DNA of 64,000 bases from Hofstenia miamia (Eukaryota; Xenacoelomorpha; Acoela): NCBI GenBank assembly GCA_004352715.1, contig SCFE01000034.1, positions 1,863,452 to 1,927,451 on the forward strand, given 5' to 3'. Under the pieces are notes generated by a model. The model was not told the DNA's origin and searched no databases. It saw only the letters and a program-made list of their open reading frames with translations. Below, one piece after another: positions 24,688 to 35,262 of the stretch (its first letter is position 1; each line of letters begins with the position of its first letter). The position numbers were made by a program, and so were the translations under genes.

Positions 24688-25211
24688 GTTGTAAATGATA
24701 TAATATTTGGAAGTTTTTTATCAAATTGATTTGATGTATGTGCTCAATATCGACCATGTATACATTGTTCTTGTGTAAAGACTTTGATTTATGATATAAT
24801 TATATTGTAAGCCCTGGCATAGTGATAACAAAATTTCATGAATGAGAAAGAGCATTTGAAAAAATAATATATAATGTCCATCGGACATTTACAGAAAGCC
24901 ACTTAGTGCTTGGCAATGACATTTACTCAGCACTTAATGTACAGGGTTCATTTACTTTTCTCAAAAATATGGGAAACCTGTTAATCTGTTGTTTTATATA
25001 GACTAATTCCCTTAGTGACCAACATCAAATTTCATTCAGTGTATTAATATATGCTATGCGTAGATACCGCATTGCATCTTTATTTGTAATGCTTCACGTT
25101 TTATGTTTTCATCGACCTGAAATGCATTGCATTTGTGTTTCTTGAGCAAAAATATTAACCAATTTCGCATATATCTAGGTCTTGATGAGTATTGAGTTGT
25201 AGATAGCTACA

Positions 25212-25433
25212 GTGTCTAGCATCAAGGGCAAGAAGATTCAAGTCAAATTCCTGAGAACCACTGGAAACCCAGAGGTCTACAGAGATGCTGAAGAGAACCA
25301 TTTCAGCTGGGAATATATCAAAAGACAAAAATATGTTGTATTATGTCCTGAGGCACAGGTCAAAATGGAAAGACTACTATATTTCAATATAAATTTTGGT
25401 TCTCTGATATTAAAATACAGTTTGGGAGAATAG
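25212..25433 (+). CDS. Unidentified exon-like open frame
   Basis: The frame reads SSIKGKKIQVKFLRTTGNPE then VYRDAEENHFSWEYIKRQKY. It is clearly less AT-rich than its surroundings. A possible acceptor (AGATAGCTACAG) lies just upstream at about 25210, and a CAG|GTCAAA donor-like site at about 25359. It could be a conserved host exon. I do not know the family, and no adjoining exon is visible. Confidence 0.3.
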   Translation: MSSIKGKKIQVKFLRTTGNPEVYRDAEENHFSWEYIKRQKYVVLCPEAQVKMERLLYFNINFGSLILKYSLGE

Positions 25434-26108
25434 AATGCCAGATTAGTATTGCAATTGGGGTAGAAACCCGCATACGAGATAAAATATGATTTACGTCTTA
25501 ATGAAAATTAATAAATTCTGTTATTAGTAGTGTAAGTTCATAAGAATGTTGCCTCATTTAAAAAAGTAAGATATCAAAATTTAGATAGTTGAATGTATCT
25601 TATGTTGGCATGAATCAATGTGCCTTCTTCTTCACAATTATTAGTATTTTTTACACAAAAATGACTTTGAATAACAAAGAACATAACTGTGATAACCAAT
25701 TTTTAATTTTGCACATAATTTTTACCAGAAAATGCTACTCAACTATTAAATAGCTACATCATTTGTCATATAATTATTAATAATTATCTACAGACTATGC
25801 ATGTATAGAGAAATAGATTCTCATGTAACAACATTGTTAGATGACAGACAAAACGTTAAAAAATTTTTCTCTTAATTTCTACATTTAACTACAATGTATC
25901 CACAGAAATTGGGCTAAAAATGAAATGTATTTTAAGAACTAGAGAAGCAGAGCTCTTAAACATGTAAAGGAGAAAAACATAACTTCATCTTCTTTGTTCA
26001 CTCTAACTTAAATATGTTAACTTAAGTAAACAGATCTCGTTACTGTACATGTAATATTTAAGTGATTAACCTATTCTAAATGAAATAGTAATGTTCTATA
26101 AGACTTAC

Positions 26109-26455
26109 CGATCCAAACTAATTAAGCACATACTTGCGATTGATGCACTACATAACAAGATGTCAGCTGCAACAAGAATTGGACACAGAAAAAGTGGGTA
26201 TATCCAATTCTGCATTAGTTTTTCAATAGCTGCCGGCATCATTACAAATAATCCCACCATGCAATCTGCAAAAGACAAGGACGCGTAGAAGTAGTATGAT
26301 ACCTTTCTGAATTGACGGAATGTCAATATTATTATCAATATTGCAAGATTTGACAAAAACGTAAATGTTGCAAGTAGGATCAATCCAAAAGCGAGGAATG
26401 TGTTTCCAACATCGATGAAGTGTTGAGAAATGTTACTGGAGTGTACAAATTCCAT
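26109..26455 (-). CDS. Class A GPCR, first coding exon (TM1-TM3)
   Basis: From the ATG at 26455 the frame gives a short N-terminus with an Asn-glycosylation site (NIS), TM1 ending LSNLAILIIILTF (the conserved TM1 Asn), an intracellular loop RQFRKVSYYF, TM2 with SLSFADCMVGLFVMMPAA (the conserved TM2 Asp in an 'LAxAD' context), and TM3 ending in SLDR, the start of the DRY motif. The exon stops inside the Arg codon at a perfect donor, CG|GTAAGT. The TM2 'ADxxVGLFVMP' pattern is typical of aminergic, trace-amine and related receptors; ligand is unknown. A Cys at the start of TM3 (FLCP) fits the conserved disulfide. The remaining exons should lie at lower coordinates, but I could not find them. 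Confidence 0.8.
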
Positions 26456-27320
26456 TACGATTATAAAAAAGTGGATTAATGATGCTGCTTGAATTTGATT
26501 GGTTAGCTCGTTTAGTGGCGCAAATTTTAGGAAAAATTACTGGTTAATTTGCAGCACTTGAAATTCCTGTTTGTAGCTAATATAATTACAAATACTGGCA
26601 ATGACTTCTGCGCAAATAGTTAAAAACATGAATATTTCCTTAAGAGTTGCATAAACATTAGGACTATCATCTAAAACATAGTATAAATATTTAAATTCTA
26701 ACCTCGAAATTTGAAAATATTTAATATTATGTACTCATTGTTGCTAGTACTAGTCTTGAGATTGATATTATTTTTTCTTAAATCCTATATTTTGTTCTCT
26801 TGTTTGAAGCTGACTGAAGTTATTCCTGTGCATTTTGCATATAGGGTGATGTTCAGAAAAATATCACAATGCTAGAAATGAGCAGCGCTAATGGTGCTTA
26901 TGAAGTTTCAATCGATCATGTTATCATTAGATTTTCATAGTTGAGGTCTATTATAATGGCAGCCTTGTGATTTTCAAATATAAAAATAATAATGAAGCAA
27001 TTACTATAATTTGAGCACAAATTTTTGTAAAATTTTGTTCAGGTATTCAAGATAAAGAAAAACAAATTTCTTCCACTTCTAAGGGCTTACAATCATTGAA
27101 TTTGCTTCAAAGCAAGCAGAGAGTATATGGTCATTTAAGTGGTCCATTGAATAATTTCTAATTTTATAAAGTAATGAAGCGCAAACTTCTTTAGAAATGC
27201 TAACTCTCAAAATAAAAAGCTTAGATAATATATGATGACTCAAAAAAATGTCCGTTTGGTCGGCAAAAATGATTCAAAAATCAAATAATAATGAAACATT
27301 ATATTTCCTATAGGTATCAC
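26456..27320. other. AT-rich stretch upstream of the GPCR exon
   Basis: Presumably holds the receptor's 5' region. No TATA, promoter motif or gene is identifiable. Confidence 0.35.
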
Positions 27321-27326
27321 AACAAA

Positions 27327-27539
27327 TTACATAACATAATCACCATTAGCATTAATTACAGATGTACAATGATCCATTAAGTGATGCATCTCTTTCACCA
27401 GTTTTTCTTGAGTTAAAATGACAATGAAGTCTTTCAGGAGAACACGAATATCATCTGCATAATCAAAGTGGTTTTGTAATCGACTGCTTTCCATATTCCG
27501 CAGGATATATCTGTCTGCTAAATATGATAGAATAATCAT
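27327..27539 (-). pseudogene. mariner-type transposase C-terminal relic
   Basis: The minus-strand frame contains SSRLQNHF, then DDIRVLLKDFI, and ends in MDHCTSVINANGDYVM-stop. This parallels the C-terminus of mariner transposases: an SLQNHL-type segment, a helical middle, and a final 'RWxxxIxxxGxYV'. No catalytic residue is in the fragment. The family call rests on this end pattern only. Confidence 0.5.
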
Positions 27540-27655
27540 TAAATTTTTTTAAGCTGAGATCCTTCTTCAAGAAAAGATAATAATAATTTTTTATATTCTG
27601 AGTCGCAGAATTATTATTATGTTACCTTTGTATTGCTAATCTATCAATAATAATG

Positions 27656-27663
27656 ATCATGGC
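27656..27663. repeat. Target-site duplication, left (ATCATGGC)
   Basis: Identical to 30800-30807, directly flanking the inverted termini of the older P-like element. Confidence 0.8.
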
Positions 27664-27789
27664 CATGGAGCTTTGGGTGCAAGGAGACAACATCGTTTTA
27701 AAAAATAATAATGTGTACGTGGTTTAATTCTACTGGTAGTTGTCGTAATTTACTGTTACGTTTAGTACTACGCCTGGGAGCAAAAAAAA

Positions 27790-28070
27790 ATGCCAAATGC
27801 ATGTGCTGCTCCGTTATGCAAATGTGGATATGATAAATATGACTGTGTATTTTATCCCTCACCTTCTGATGTTGCAAAAAGAAGGATAGATGCTATCCCT
27901 AGAATTCTTACAACTTTTACTAATAATATAAATATAGTAAATGGCACTTGAAATTCTCAATTAAAAATAAAAAGAAGAGCTTTCGTGTACCTCCTGCTAA
28001 ACCTCCACATCGGATCAAGACGTTGTCTTCATGCTCTAAGCATGTTCAAAAAAATCCCAGGTACTTTGGT
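27790..28070 (+). pseudogene. THAP-like N-terminal exon, decayed
   Basis: An ATG at 27790 opens MPNACAAPLCKCGYDKYDCV, with the C-x4-C pair of a THAP zinc finger, then PSPSDVAKRRIDAIPR (the 'AIPR' helix end common in THAP domains). After a stop, another frame continues to SSCSKH, which supplies the C-x2-H pair. THAP domains are the DNA-binding modules of P-like transposases. Stops and a frame change show this copy is dead. It sits about 70 bp inside the left terminus. Confidence 0.55.
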
Positions 28071-28199
28071 TATTAAAATGGCTATCAAGAAATAATCATG
28101 TGTTATTAATATTTATATTTAGTCAAGTATGATATTTTTCTGTTAAAAATAAACTTATGAAATATTAAAATTAATTTTTAGTTTAGGTTAAAAATTAAT

Positions 28200-28330
28200 C
28201 GTTGGCAGCAGAGTCCACGGACGGAGGCGGTAAGGGCTTGTCATGGGGCGTAAATTTACGGGGGCGCTGACAAAACGAGCCTTTAATAGGCCAAACAAAT
28301 GCATGCAATTTGGACCTGTCTTTGATATTA
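28200..28330. other. GC-rich insert inside the older P-like element
   Basis: A short G-rich stretch (GGGGGCGCTGACAAAACG and neighbours) contrasts sharply with the AT-rich element. It may be part of a nested element. I found no inverted ends. Confidence 0.3.
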
Positions 28331-28989
28331 AATAAATATGAAATTATTTTTTTTCAATTTTTGCATTTTTAACATACCATTTATTAAGTATAGATGATTT
28401 GAGCTGTGTGTTTCTCAAATATTTTTTAAGACTAACTATAGAAGTATTTGTCAAAATAGATATTAACAAGCTTTAAAAGCGGTATTTATAAGTCTTTTTT
28501 AGAAATTTTTAATATTTCATGTATTTTGATACTTAAAAGTTTGTTTATTTGTCATTTGGGTCCATTATAAATGGCTTATTAATATGTAGCTATTTATTAA
28601 ATTACCTCTTCGAAATAGATATCTATTTTCAAAACATTTTAAAACATCATGAAATGAGGTCATCTTCTATCTGTAAGAGCGAGTGTGATTTTTAAGACCC
28701 TATATCCTCATACATTTATCTCATATCCAAAAATTTGATTAAAATACACGATCATATTTACTGCTAAAAATTTGCCGAATTTTGTTTTCAAACACGCTTG
28801 GCCCGGTATGGGGTAAGAGGAAACGGGTGGTCCAAATAAGCATTTGCCCATTGGTACTTATTGATAGGAATAATCTAATTGAAAATGAATAGACCTACTT
28901 TGACTGGTTATATTTCTTTAGTTTATATTCTTACAAAACAATGTGTAAACAACCATTCTAAAACCTGCGCAATATTGCAATATGTTTTA

Positions 28990-30123
28990 TATGCTGCTAT
29001 GATATCGATATAAATGTGAAAATACATGCAATGTTTTTTTTGCAAAAAAAATATGGTTTGGAAAACGCGAGCAGATTGTGAGAGTCGTGTTTTACACCAA
29101 TGTTTGAACATAATCAAATACTTAATGGAATTAGGAGCTAATGTCATTGGCTGTATTACCGATAACTGTCGTATTAATAACAATTTTTATAAATTGTTTC
29201 CGAAATACGACAATGAAACTCCATGGCTTTGTGGGAATCCTGTAGATGAAAGCAAAAAGTGGTTTCTTCTCATTGATTTTTACATTACTTATTAAAATCT
29301 ACTCGTAACAACTGGTATACGGATCCTCATTAATGATAAGAATTGTAAATGGAGTGATTTAGTACATGCCTATAAACAAGAATGTCAAAATACTATCAAA
29401 TGTTCAAATTTAACTCAAAGATCACTGACTCATTCTACACTTGATAGGCAAAAAGTATCCTTAGATCTTATAGTATTTGATGAAAAAACTGTCGTTGTTC
29501 TGAATATGTGTTCTCTGTATAATACTAGTAGTTTTTTTGAAACAGTTTCAAATGTTTGTAAAATAGGCAAGGTGAAGTCACCAAGCAGTGATGTGAGAAA
29601 ATATGATGAATATTGAAATGTAATTTCCTCTATAGATGATGAACGACTGCAATGTTTGAAAGAAACAGCGCTAAAATTTCGTGGAATGGTTCCACCTAGT
29701 AACAGATGTAGAGTGAAATCTCTAACTGAAGAAACGAGCTTTGGTTGGTATAGAACTCTTATGGATTTTGCTGAAATTTCAGAGTTTTTATTAAACCAAG
29801 GTTTTCAATACGTAATGCATGGAGATTTTTAGAAAGACCCTCTTGAAAAACAATTTGGAGTCTACAGGCAATCATGTGGTGCAAATTTTTACATTTCAGA
29901 CAATTAGGTTATTACTTCTTTCAAGCACAACATAGCTCAGTTGATCAGTGATTTTGATATTAATATTGAAAATATTTGCTTGTCAGACTGTATATATTTT
30001 GATATTCCAGTGGAATTTGAGAATTTCAATCAAATTTTATCTTCTTATTTTGAAAATGCTTGGATTACGCAAGCTTTAGTGTATGTTGCAGGATTTGTGA
30101 TGAGGAAATTCAATGTATTATAT
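28990..30123 (+). pseudogene. P-element-like transposase, decayed
   Basis: Across several frames and stops the plus strand reads VIGCITDNCRINNNFYKLFP (the Asp-bearing 'TDxxxxN' motif), then a 'WFLLIDF' segment at the position of the DPxHLLKS motif, then WYRTLMDFAEISEFLLNQGF, and KDPLEKQFGVYRQSCGANFY, which holds the D-x2-E of the P-type catalytic core. It ends ITQALVYVAGFVMRKFN. Order and spacing match the younger element's transposase at 61.1-63.0 kb, which has SVTTDNHRINQLFF and DDLESHFGHLRQSCGGNYY. Several in-frame stops (for example at about 29295, 29617 and 29832) rule out activity. Confidence 0.8.
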
Positions 30124-30254
30124 TAAAATTGCATCATATTAATTTATATTTAATGATGTAATTCAAATATTTTTATTAAACAGTGCAAAAATTTTCCAAC
30201 GGTGAAATAACCTAAAAGTACTATAGGCTTATGTCAACCTAGATATATTTAGAA
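30116..30254 (+). repeat. 139-bp direct repeat, copy 1
   Basis: Identical, as far as I can read, to 33159-33297. It starts at the end of the P-like transposase remnant. It is non-coding and AT-rich. Confidence 0.85.
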
Positions 30255-30799
30255 CTTTTAAGAAATATAATGCTACATTTTAGTAAATTTCAAAATGCTG
30301 ATTTTTTTAGTGAAGAAATTGTTCTTTATGTTTCAAATTGCTACCAGAATTATGTCAATATTTTTCTGACATTCCTTGCTCAAAATTCATTCAACTTCTT
30401 TTCAAAGTGGTTGCATTTGAATGTAATTTCAGTGAACAATTATTATTATGTACTTTGGATAGAATTTTCAGAACCCTTGGCAATACATTTTGTCGTGGAT
30501 ATCTACGCAAGGCTGACCATTTATAGCTATATTATGCTTCTTGTAGAATTCTACAAAAGCAAAATTCTAATGGAACATAATTTTGTTTTCTTAAATATAT
30601 TTTGCTCTGAATGTTTAAGTATTTATCCATCTATAATGTAGATTATCCACATTTTTATTTTTTTTATATGCATGTATGCATGTACATTTGTTGTTAAAAT
30701 AGTAAATTACAGCTTGCATCAATGTTTTTTGTCTAGTCGTCCACCTACACATTATTTATAAAAATTATGGTGTCATCTTCTTGTGTCCAGAACTCCATG

Positions 30800-30807
30800 A
30801 TCATGGC
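30800..30807. repeat. Target-site duplication, right (ATCATGGC)
   Basis: Partner of 27656-27663. The disrupted target appears to be the plus-strand gene of a Harbinger-like element. Confidence 0.8.
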
Positions 30808-31221
30808 ATACATTATTTGGTAGACATGTATGTACCAGGGGTGACCGCACATAGTTTGTTAATGGTATTTAGGCCAATTGTAACTATCAAAACAATATTG
30901 ACAGGAGGTGAAAGTGAAGCAAATTTTCAAAACGTCGAGGATTCTCCCAATGATATTGAAGGAGATTATTTTCTCAAAAAGAAAATGAAGCAGTAGAAGA
31001 ATAAAATGAAAAACTTTGAAATTACGAAGACTCTACGCCAATATCATCAAAAATGCAAAAAATAGAGCAATGCAGTTGTTATGAACAGATGACAAAGATT
31101 GAGAGTGAAAGTTCAAATTAATGAAAAAAGACGTGAAAAAGAAATTGAGCACAATGAAAAAGTTAAATTGATGAGAGCTCAAGCAATTTATTATCAAGCA
31201 AAATTTGACGGATTTTTTTAG
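30808..31221 (+). pseudogene. Harbinger-associated DNA-binding-protein-like remnant
   Basis: The plus strand gives a frame through TIKTILTGGESEANFQNVED and, after stops, a charged helical end QINEKRREKEIEHNEKVKLM then RAQAIYYQAKFDGFF-stop. A Myb/trihelix-like protein with a charged C-terminal helix usually accompanies PIF/Harbinger transposases. The facing minus-strand fragment at 31.38-31.77 kb looks like the transposase partner. The assignment relies on that arrangement; no SANT/Myb helix is visible here, as the N-terminus appears to have been displaced by the P-like insertion. Confidence 0.4.
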
Positions 31222-31379
31222 AAAAAATAGTACATTTTTAATAATCCATATTTGCAATAAACGTTTTTGATGTTCTTAGTTTTTAATATTTAATACTGTT
31301 TTTAAATAATCATATACATATTGTACACAGGGAAGAAAAAATATACTAATGTAATCTCGAATATAATTGTGCAGCTAAA

Positions 31380-31770
31380 TCATCTCTAATTTTCTTAAAT
31401 TTTAAAAGTCAATTGTTAAATCACTACCACATGACATTATGATGAGAAGCAATATCAGTGTTTATGTCATGCATAACATTTTCAAGAGTCTTTTCTTTAT
31501 TAATAAAATTGTGTAATGCAATACACGCAGTAATATAATATGACTTGCTTTACTTGGTTTAAGTATGATCTTATTCTCTAAGAGTCTAAACCTCATTTTC
31601 CAAATGCCGTTTTAAACTTTTCAATTACTGATCTAATATGTTTATACTTATTGTTAAAAATATTTCTTTAGTTGTTTCAGTATTTGCATACAGAGTTGAG
31701 TCAATGTTGTAATGGATAAGCATTGTCACCAAGAATTAATTAATTGTGATGAATTCTGCAGCATGAAAGA
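31380..31770 (-). pseudogene. PIF/Harbinger-like transposase C-terminal relic
   Basis: The minus strand, across frames, reads ILGDNAYPLQH (the catalytic 'GDxxY' region of Harbinger nucleases), then IRSVIEKFKTAFGK ('R..IE..FG..K' block), and ITACIALHNFINKEKTLENV (the conserved C-terminal 'CxxLHNF'). These three blocks in this order are diagnostic of DDE_4/Harbinger transposases. Stops interrupt it. Confidence 0.65.
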
Positions 31771-34700
31771 ATCGTGAGTACTTTCTGGCCAACGTGAAGT
31801 GAAATCCAAAATGTTCATTCTACGAACTGACTATTATTTATGCGGTATCTTTGAAAAAGTTCAGTTCTTGTCAACTCACAGAACGGATTAATGCGTTTTT
31901 TAAAAGTAGAAGAATTCGAATCGAAATCCAGACGCTACTTTCTAAAATCTAAAAAAATTTAAGCGGAATAATAAAGTAGTTTATTGTGTTCTGCTAATAT
32001 CACAAACGTGTTTTTAAAGAGAAATACAACTCGGAGGAGACCATATCATCAAGCAGGGAGTCCCTGACAGCACAGACCTCTACCTTTCACACATGTTCGT
32101 AGTGCTTTACCATGTGTATGCTTCAATCAAGTTTATTAGCGTCAGACAAAATATGTTTTTACGTTTGACGACAAATCAATTCATTTATAGAAATAATTCA
32201 TTCTCACAAATACTTTCAGCATTTTACTGCACTATATAGGCTAAATTAATAAAAATGTACAGTACAAGCACTTTATGACATCACACAATAAAAGTTTACT
32301 AGTGAGTATATATATATATATATACACACATATGATATACAAATTTATTTTTCATCGATACAAATATTAAATGAAAAAAATGCTAAAAATTAGAAAACAT
32401 TCGAATTTAAAAAAAACATTGTGTTAGTAAAATAAAAGTATTAGAAGTTTTTCTGATATGCATTGTAAACACACTTTATCAAAAAACCATAGAATTGAGA
32501 AGTCATTAGCAATATATGAGTGTTTGTCAACAAAGATGTAACATGACATCATAGTCATATTTTAATATTTTTACACATCTAAATATATATACTGAAGTAT
32601 CACCTAAAATTTAAACTTTCATTGATTATCGTGTTTAAAAATGCATCTTTTTATAAGTAATGTCTCTTAGCAAAGATATAACTATAACCAAGATAATTCA
32701 ATCAATTATTTAACCATACATTTGGGGTTCGGGTAATAAATTTTCGGAGAGGGGGGGGTCTATGTTGAAGTCATACTATCACTCTTCAACAAATAAGTGT
32801 GTGAAACTTGCATTATAATTTGACATACTTTCAATTGTTCTTACAAGTTGTAGTTTGCTCATTGAAGGACAAACCCTACCCTGTGAATAATATAAAAATC
32901 ATTGTCTAGATTAACATAGCTAATGTAGGTATTTGCAATCCGGAATATTCTTATTAAATTATGCATTATATATATGAAAAACTTCGAATTATTGTAATTA
33001 TAATTTCCTCTTTGAATATCTTATCCAGTGAAATGACATTTGAAATATATATTTAGCCAAAAAATGGAAATTACACCACCTGTGAAATTTCTTATCATTT
33101 AGATTGGGAAAATAATCGATGATTTTAAACTCAAAAATAAATTTAATGTTAGCAATCCTATTATATTAAAATTGCATCATATTAATTTATATTTAATGAT
33201 GTAATTCAAATATTTTTATTAAACAGTGCAAAAATTTTCCAACGGTGAAATAACCTAAAAGTACTATAGGCTTATGTCAACCTAGATATATTTAGAATGT
33301 GATTCCATCATTTCTATATTCATGGCAGAAATCACGCTTGATTGTTGTCTGTGTGTGTTTATTTTGACCAATTCACTGCATTAGATTTCATGCATATTAA
33401 TAAGCCAACAAATTCAACGTTTTCCCAAATATAATATAACTATCTTAATTTCATTTTTTAAAGTAATATTAAATGCTAGAAAATAACGCTATTAGCACAG
33501 AGAGCGCAAGCATACCAAATCAATTGCATAAATCATTTTGTTGACACAAATACAATTTCGTCATATCATGACATAATAATTTCCTACTTTACTATTTATT
33601 AATTTTTCGGGGTTTTTAAAATATATTCTTTGTCTTCCGGAACTCTAATAAATTGCATTTTCTGTTAAATTAGCATGTACGTTATGCGCATTCGCAGGGT
33701 CAAAACAAAAAAATACATTACGTTCTTAATCTGGTTTATAAAATTTTGCAACCGAATCGAATTGGAAAATCTTTAAGTACTAACAGTTACCATGAGTCAA
33801 AATATTCCCCATTTCCGAAAACAAAAACTTCTATCTTATTGCTATAATATTGTTGTTTGACTTTATTTTTAAATAAATTGCAGTTTCAGGCTTTTTCAGT
33901 TAACCTCGATTTCTATGCATAAATTCTTTTTTCAAAAGATATTGAATTACTAATCATATTTTCAAATATGAAAAATGTAATACATACCAAATTAATTGTA
34001 TAAATCAAATTCAATAACATGACGTAATAATTTCCTACTTTAATGAACATGAAATAGATTGTTGACTACAAAAATACAATAAAACTTCACATTTGATGTT
34101 GTGGATATCGAAAATATACTTGTACACAGCTTGACAGGATTTTTTTTCAAAATCAATGAATCTTTATAATTTATGGAGATCTAACAAAGCGTAACAGAAT
34201 ACACATTATAAAATTCATAATTCTTATTAAAATTAATGTATTGCCGAAGAAATTAAGTTAATTGCAGAAGCATCAAAATTTCATGAATGCTAGTGATCAT
34301 TATATTGTCGAGACATGAACAACGCTCAGCTTTCTCTAACAAATAGCAAACGAACCTTTATAGATTAATGATTCTAAGTTCGACCAAAGCCAAGTTCAAG
34401 TTTAACCGTTTGTTGAGAAATTAAGCAGTATGACATGATTACATGAAACGATATATGGAAAATATTATATTCATATGAGCTGTATGGTTGGCTTAAGTAC
34501 AGGCATACATGCAAATTGACAAGTTCGTGTAAATTCTGGCCCTTACTAGTTATTGGAGATTTTGTATTTTTAGCGTAGTGAAATTTCTATTCTCAGAATG
34601 ATATGTATGGTGTAATGACAGAACTAATAAAAGTTAGGGAAAAACAAGAAGAAATTTATATTTAATTTTTATGAATAGAAGAAATAAATGAAGGCCCCCA

Positions 34701-34830
34701 AAGATACATAATGTAGGCGGACAAATCCAAGCTCGAATGTTCTACCTGAAATTGTAATGCACAAATGCTTCTAAAAAAATATTTGCTGTAATAAGAATAT
34801 CTGTAAAATACCCAAACTCTCATGCACAGC
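31771..34830. other. AT-rich stretch, no recognised gene
   Basis: Contains a (TA)n tract at about 32306-32325, the second 139-bp repeat, and a G-run (GGAGAGGGGGGGG) near 32744. No coding signal is recognised. Confidence 0.5.
33159..33297 (+). repeat. 139-bp direct repeat, copy 2
   Basis: Copy of 30116-30254 at a distance of 3043 bp, outside the P-like element. Confidence 0.85.
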
Positions 34831-34831
34831 A

Positions 34832-35122
34832 GTGAATTGTACATTATTCACAGATACAAGACCGAAACTTGATGCATGGCTTAAGCCGAGTAAACTACCT
34901 ACATGTGAATATCGGGGGAGTATTTTGAATTACCTCAAGTCTGGACACACTAAAACGATCGCTTTGCAAACAACACATGGACAACAGTTAAAATGGAATT
35001 TAAATTTGACTCCTCACAACAGATTAAATAATTTTCCTTTAAGAGTATGTACCATCAGTGACAGTGATAACGATAGTAATTCAAGATATTTTCTATTCAC
35101 TTTGTTGAAAAGCATGCATTGA
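34832..35122 (+). CDS. Unidentified 96-codon open frame upstream of the LAMP-like gene
   Basis: The frame starts MNCTLFTDTRPKLDAWLKPS and contains ICTISDSDNDSNSRYF-like acidic sequence near its end. It is on the same strand as the LAMP-like gene and ends 140 bp before it. No hydrophobic signal or known domain is seen. It could be a 5' exon of another transcript, a short gene or chance. Confidence 0.25.
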   Translation: MNCTLFTDTRPKLDAWLKPSKLPTCEYRGSILNYLKSGHTKTIALQTTHGQQLKWNLNLTPHNRLNNFPLRVCTISDSDNDSNSRYFLFTLLKSMH

Positions 35123-35262
35123 GAATTTTACAAATTTTTTAACTTCATTCATTATAATTCTTTAACATTGAACGATTTATATCAACACAAACATTGGAGG
35201 TAAACAAATTTAAACCATCATCCAGTGTTTATTTATAATTATGCGTAATTAGAGCCGACACA

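Larger units (their letters stand above)
22730..26100. other. AT-rich stretch with two unassigned coding-like pieces
   Basis: Contains a (TA)n tract at 24237-24267, a perfect inverted repeat (TTTCCTTAG ... CTAAGGAAA) at about 23281-23302, and the two coding-like fragments listed separately (24532-24687, 25212-25433). Otherwise I see nothing. Confidence 0.4.
27664..30799 (+). mobile_element. Older P-element-like transposon with TIRs and 8-bp target duplication
   Basis: The left end begins CATGGAGCTTTGGGTGCAAG; the complement of the right end begins CATGGAGTTCTGGACACAAG. Similarity continues for about 55 bp, including a shared AATAATGTGTA word. Immediately outside, ATCATGGC occurs at 27656-27663 and again at 30800-30807, a perfect 8-bp direct repeat. 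CA-initial termini and 8-bp duplications are characteristic of the P superfamily. The 3.1-kb interior carries a THAP-like start and a decayed transposase on the plus strand. Confidence 0.8.

Noticed and set aside
30270-30641. 123-codon plus-strand frame inside the older P-like element
   Set aside because: Phe/Tyr/Asn-rich AT noise with no similarity to the transposase at this position.
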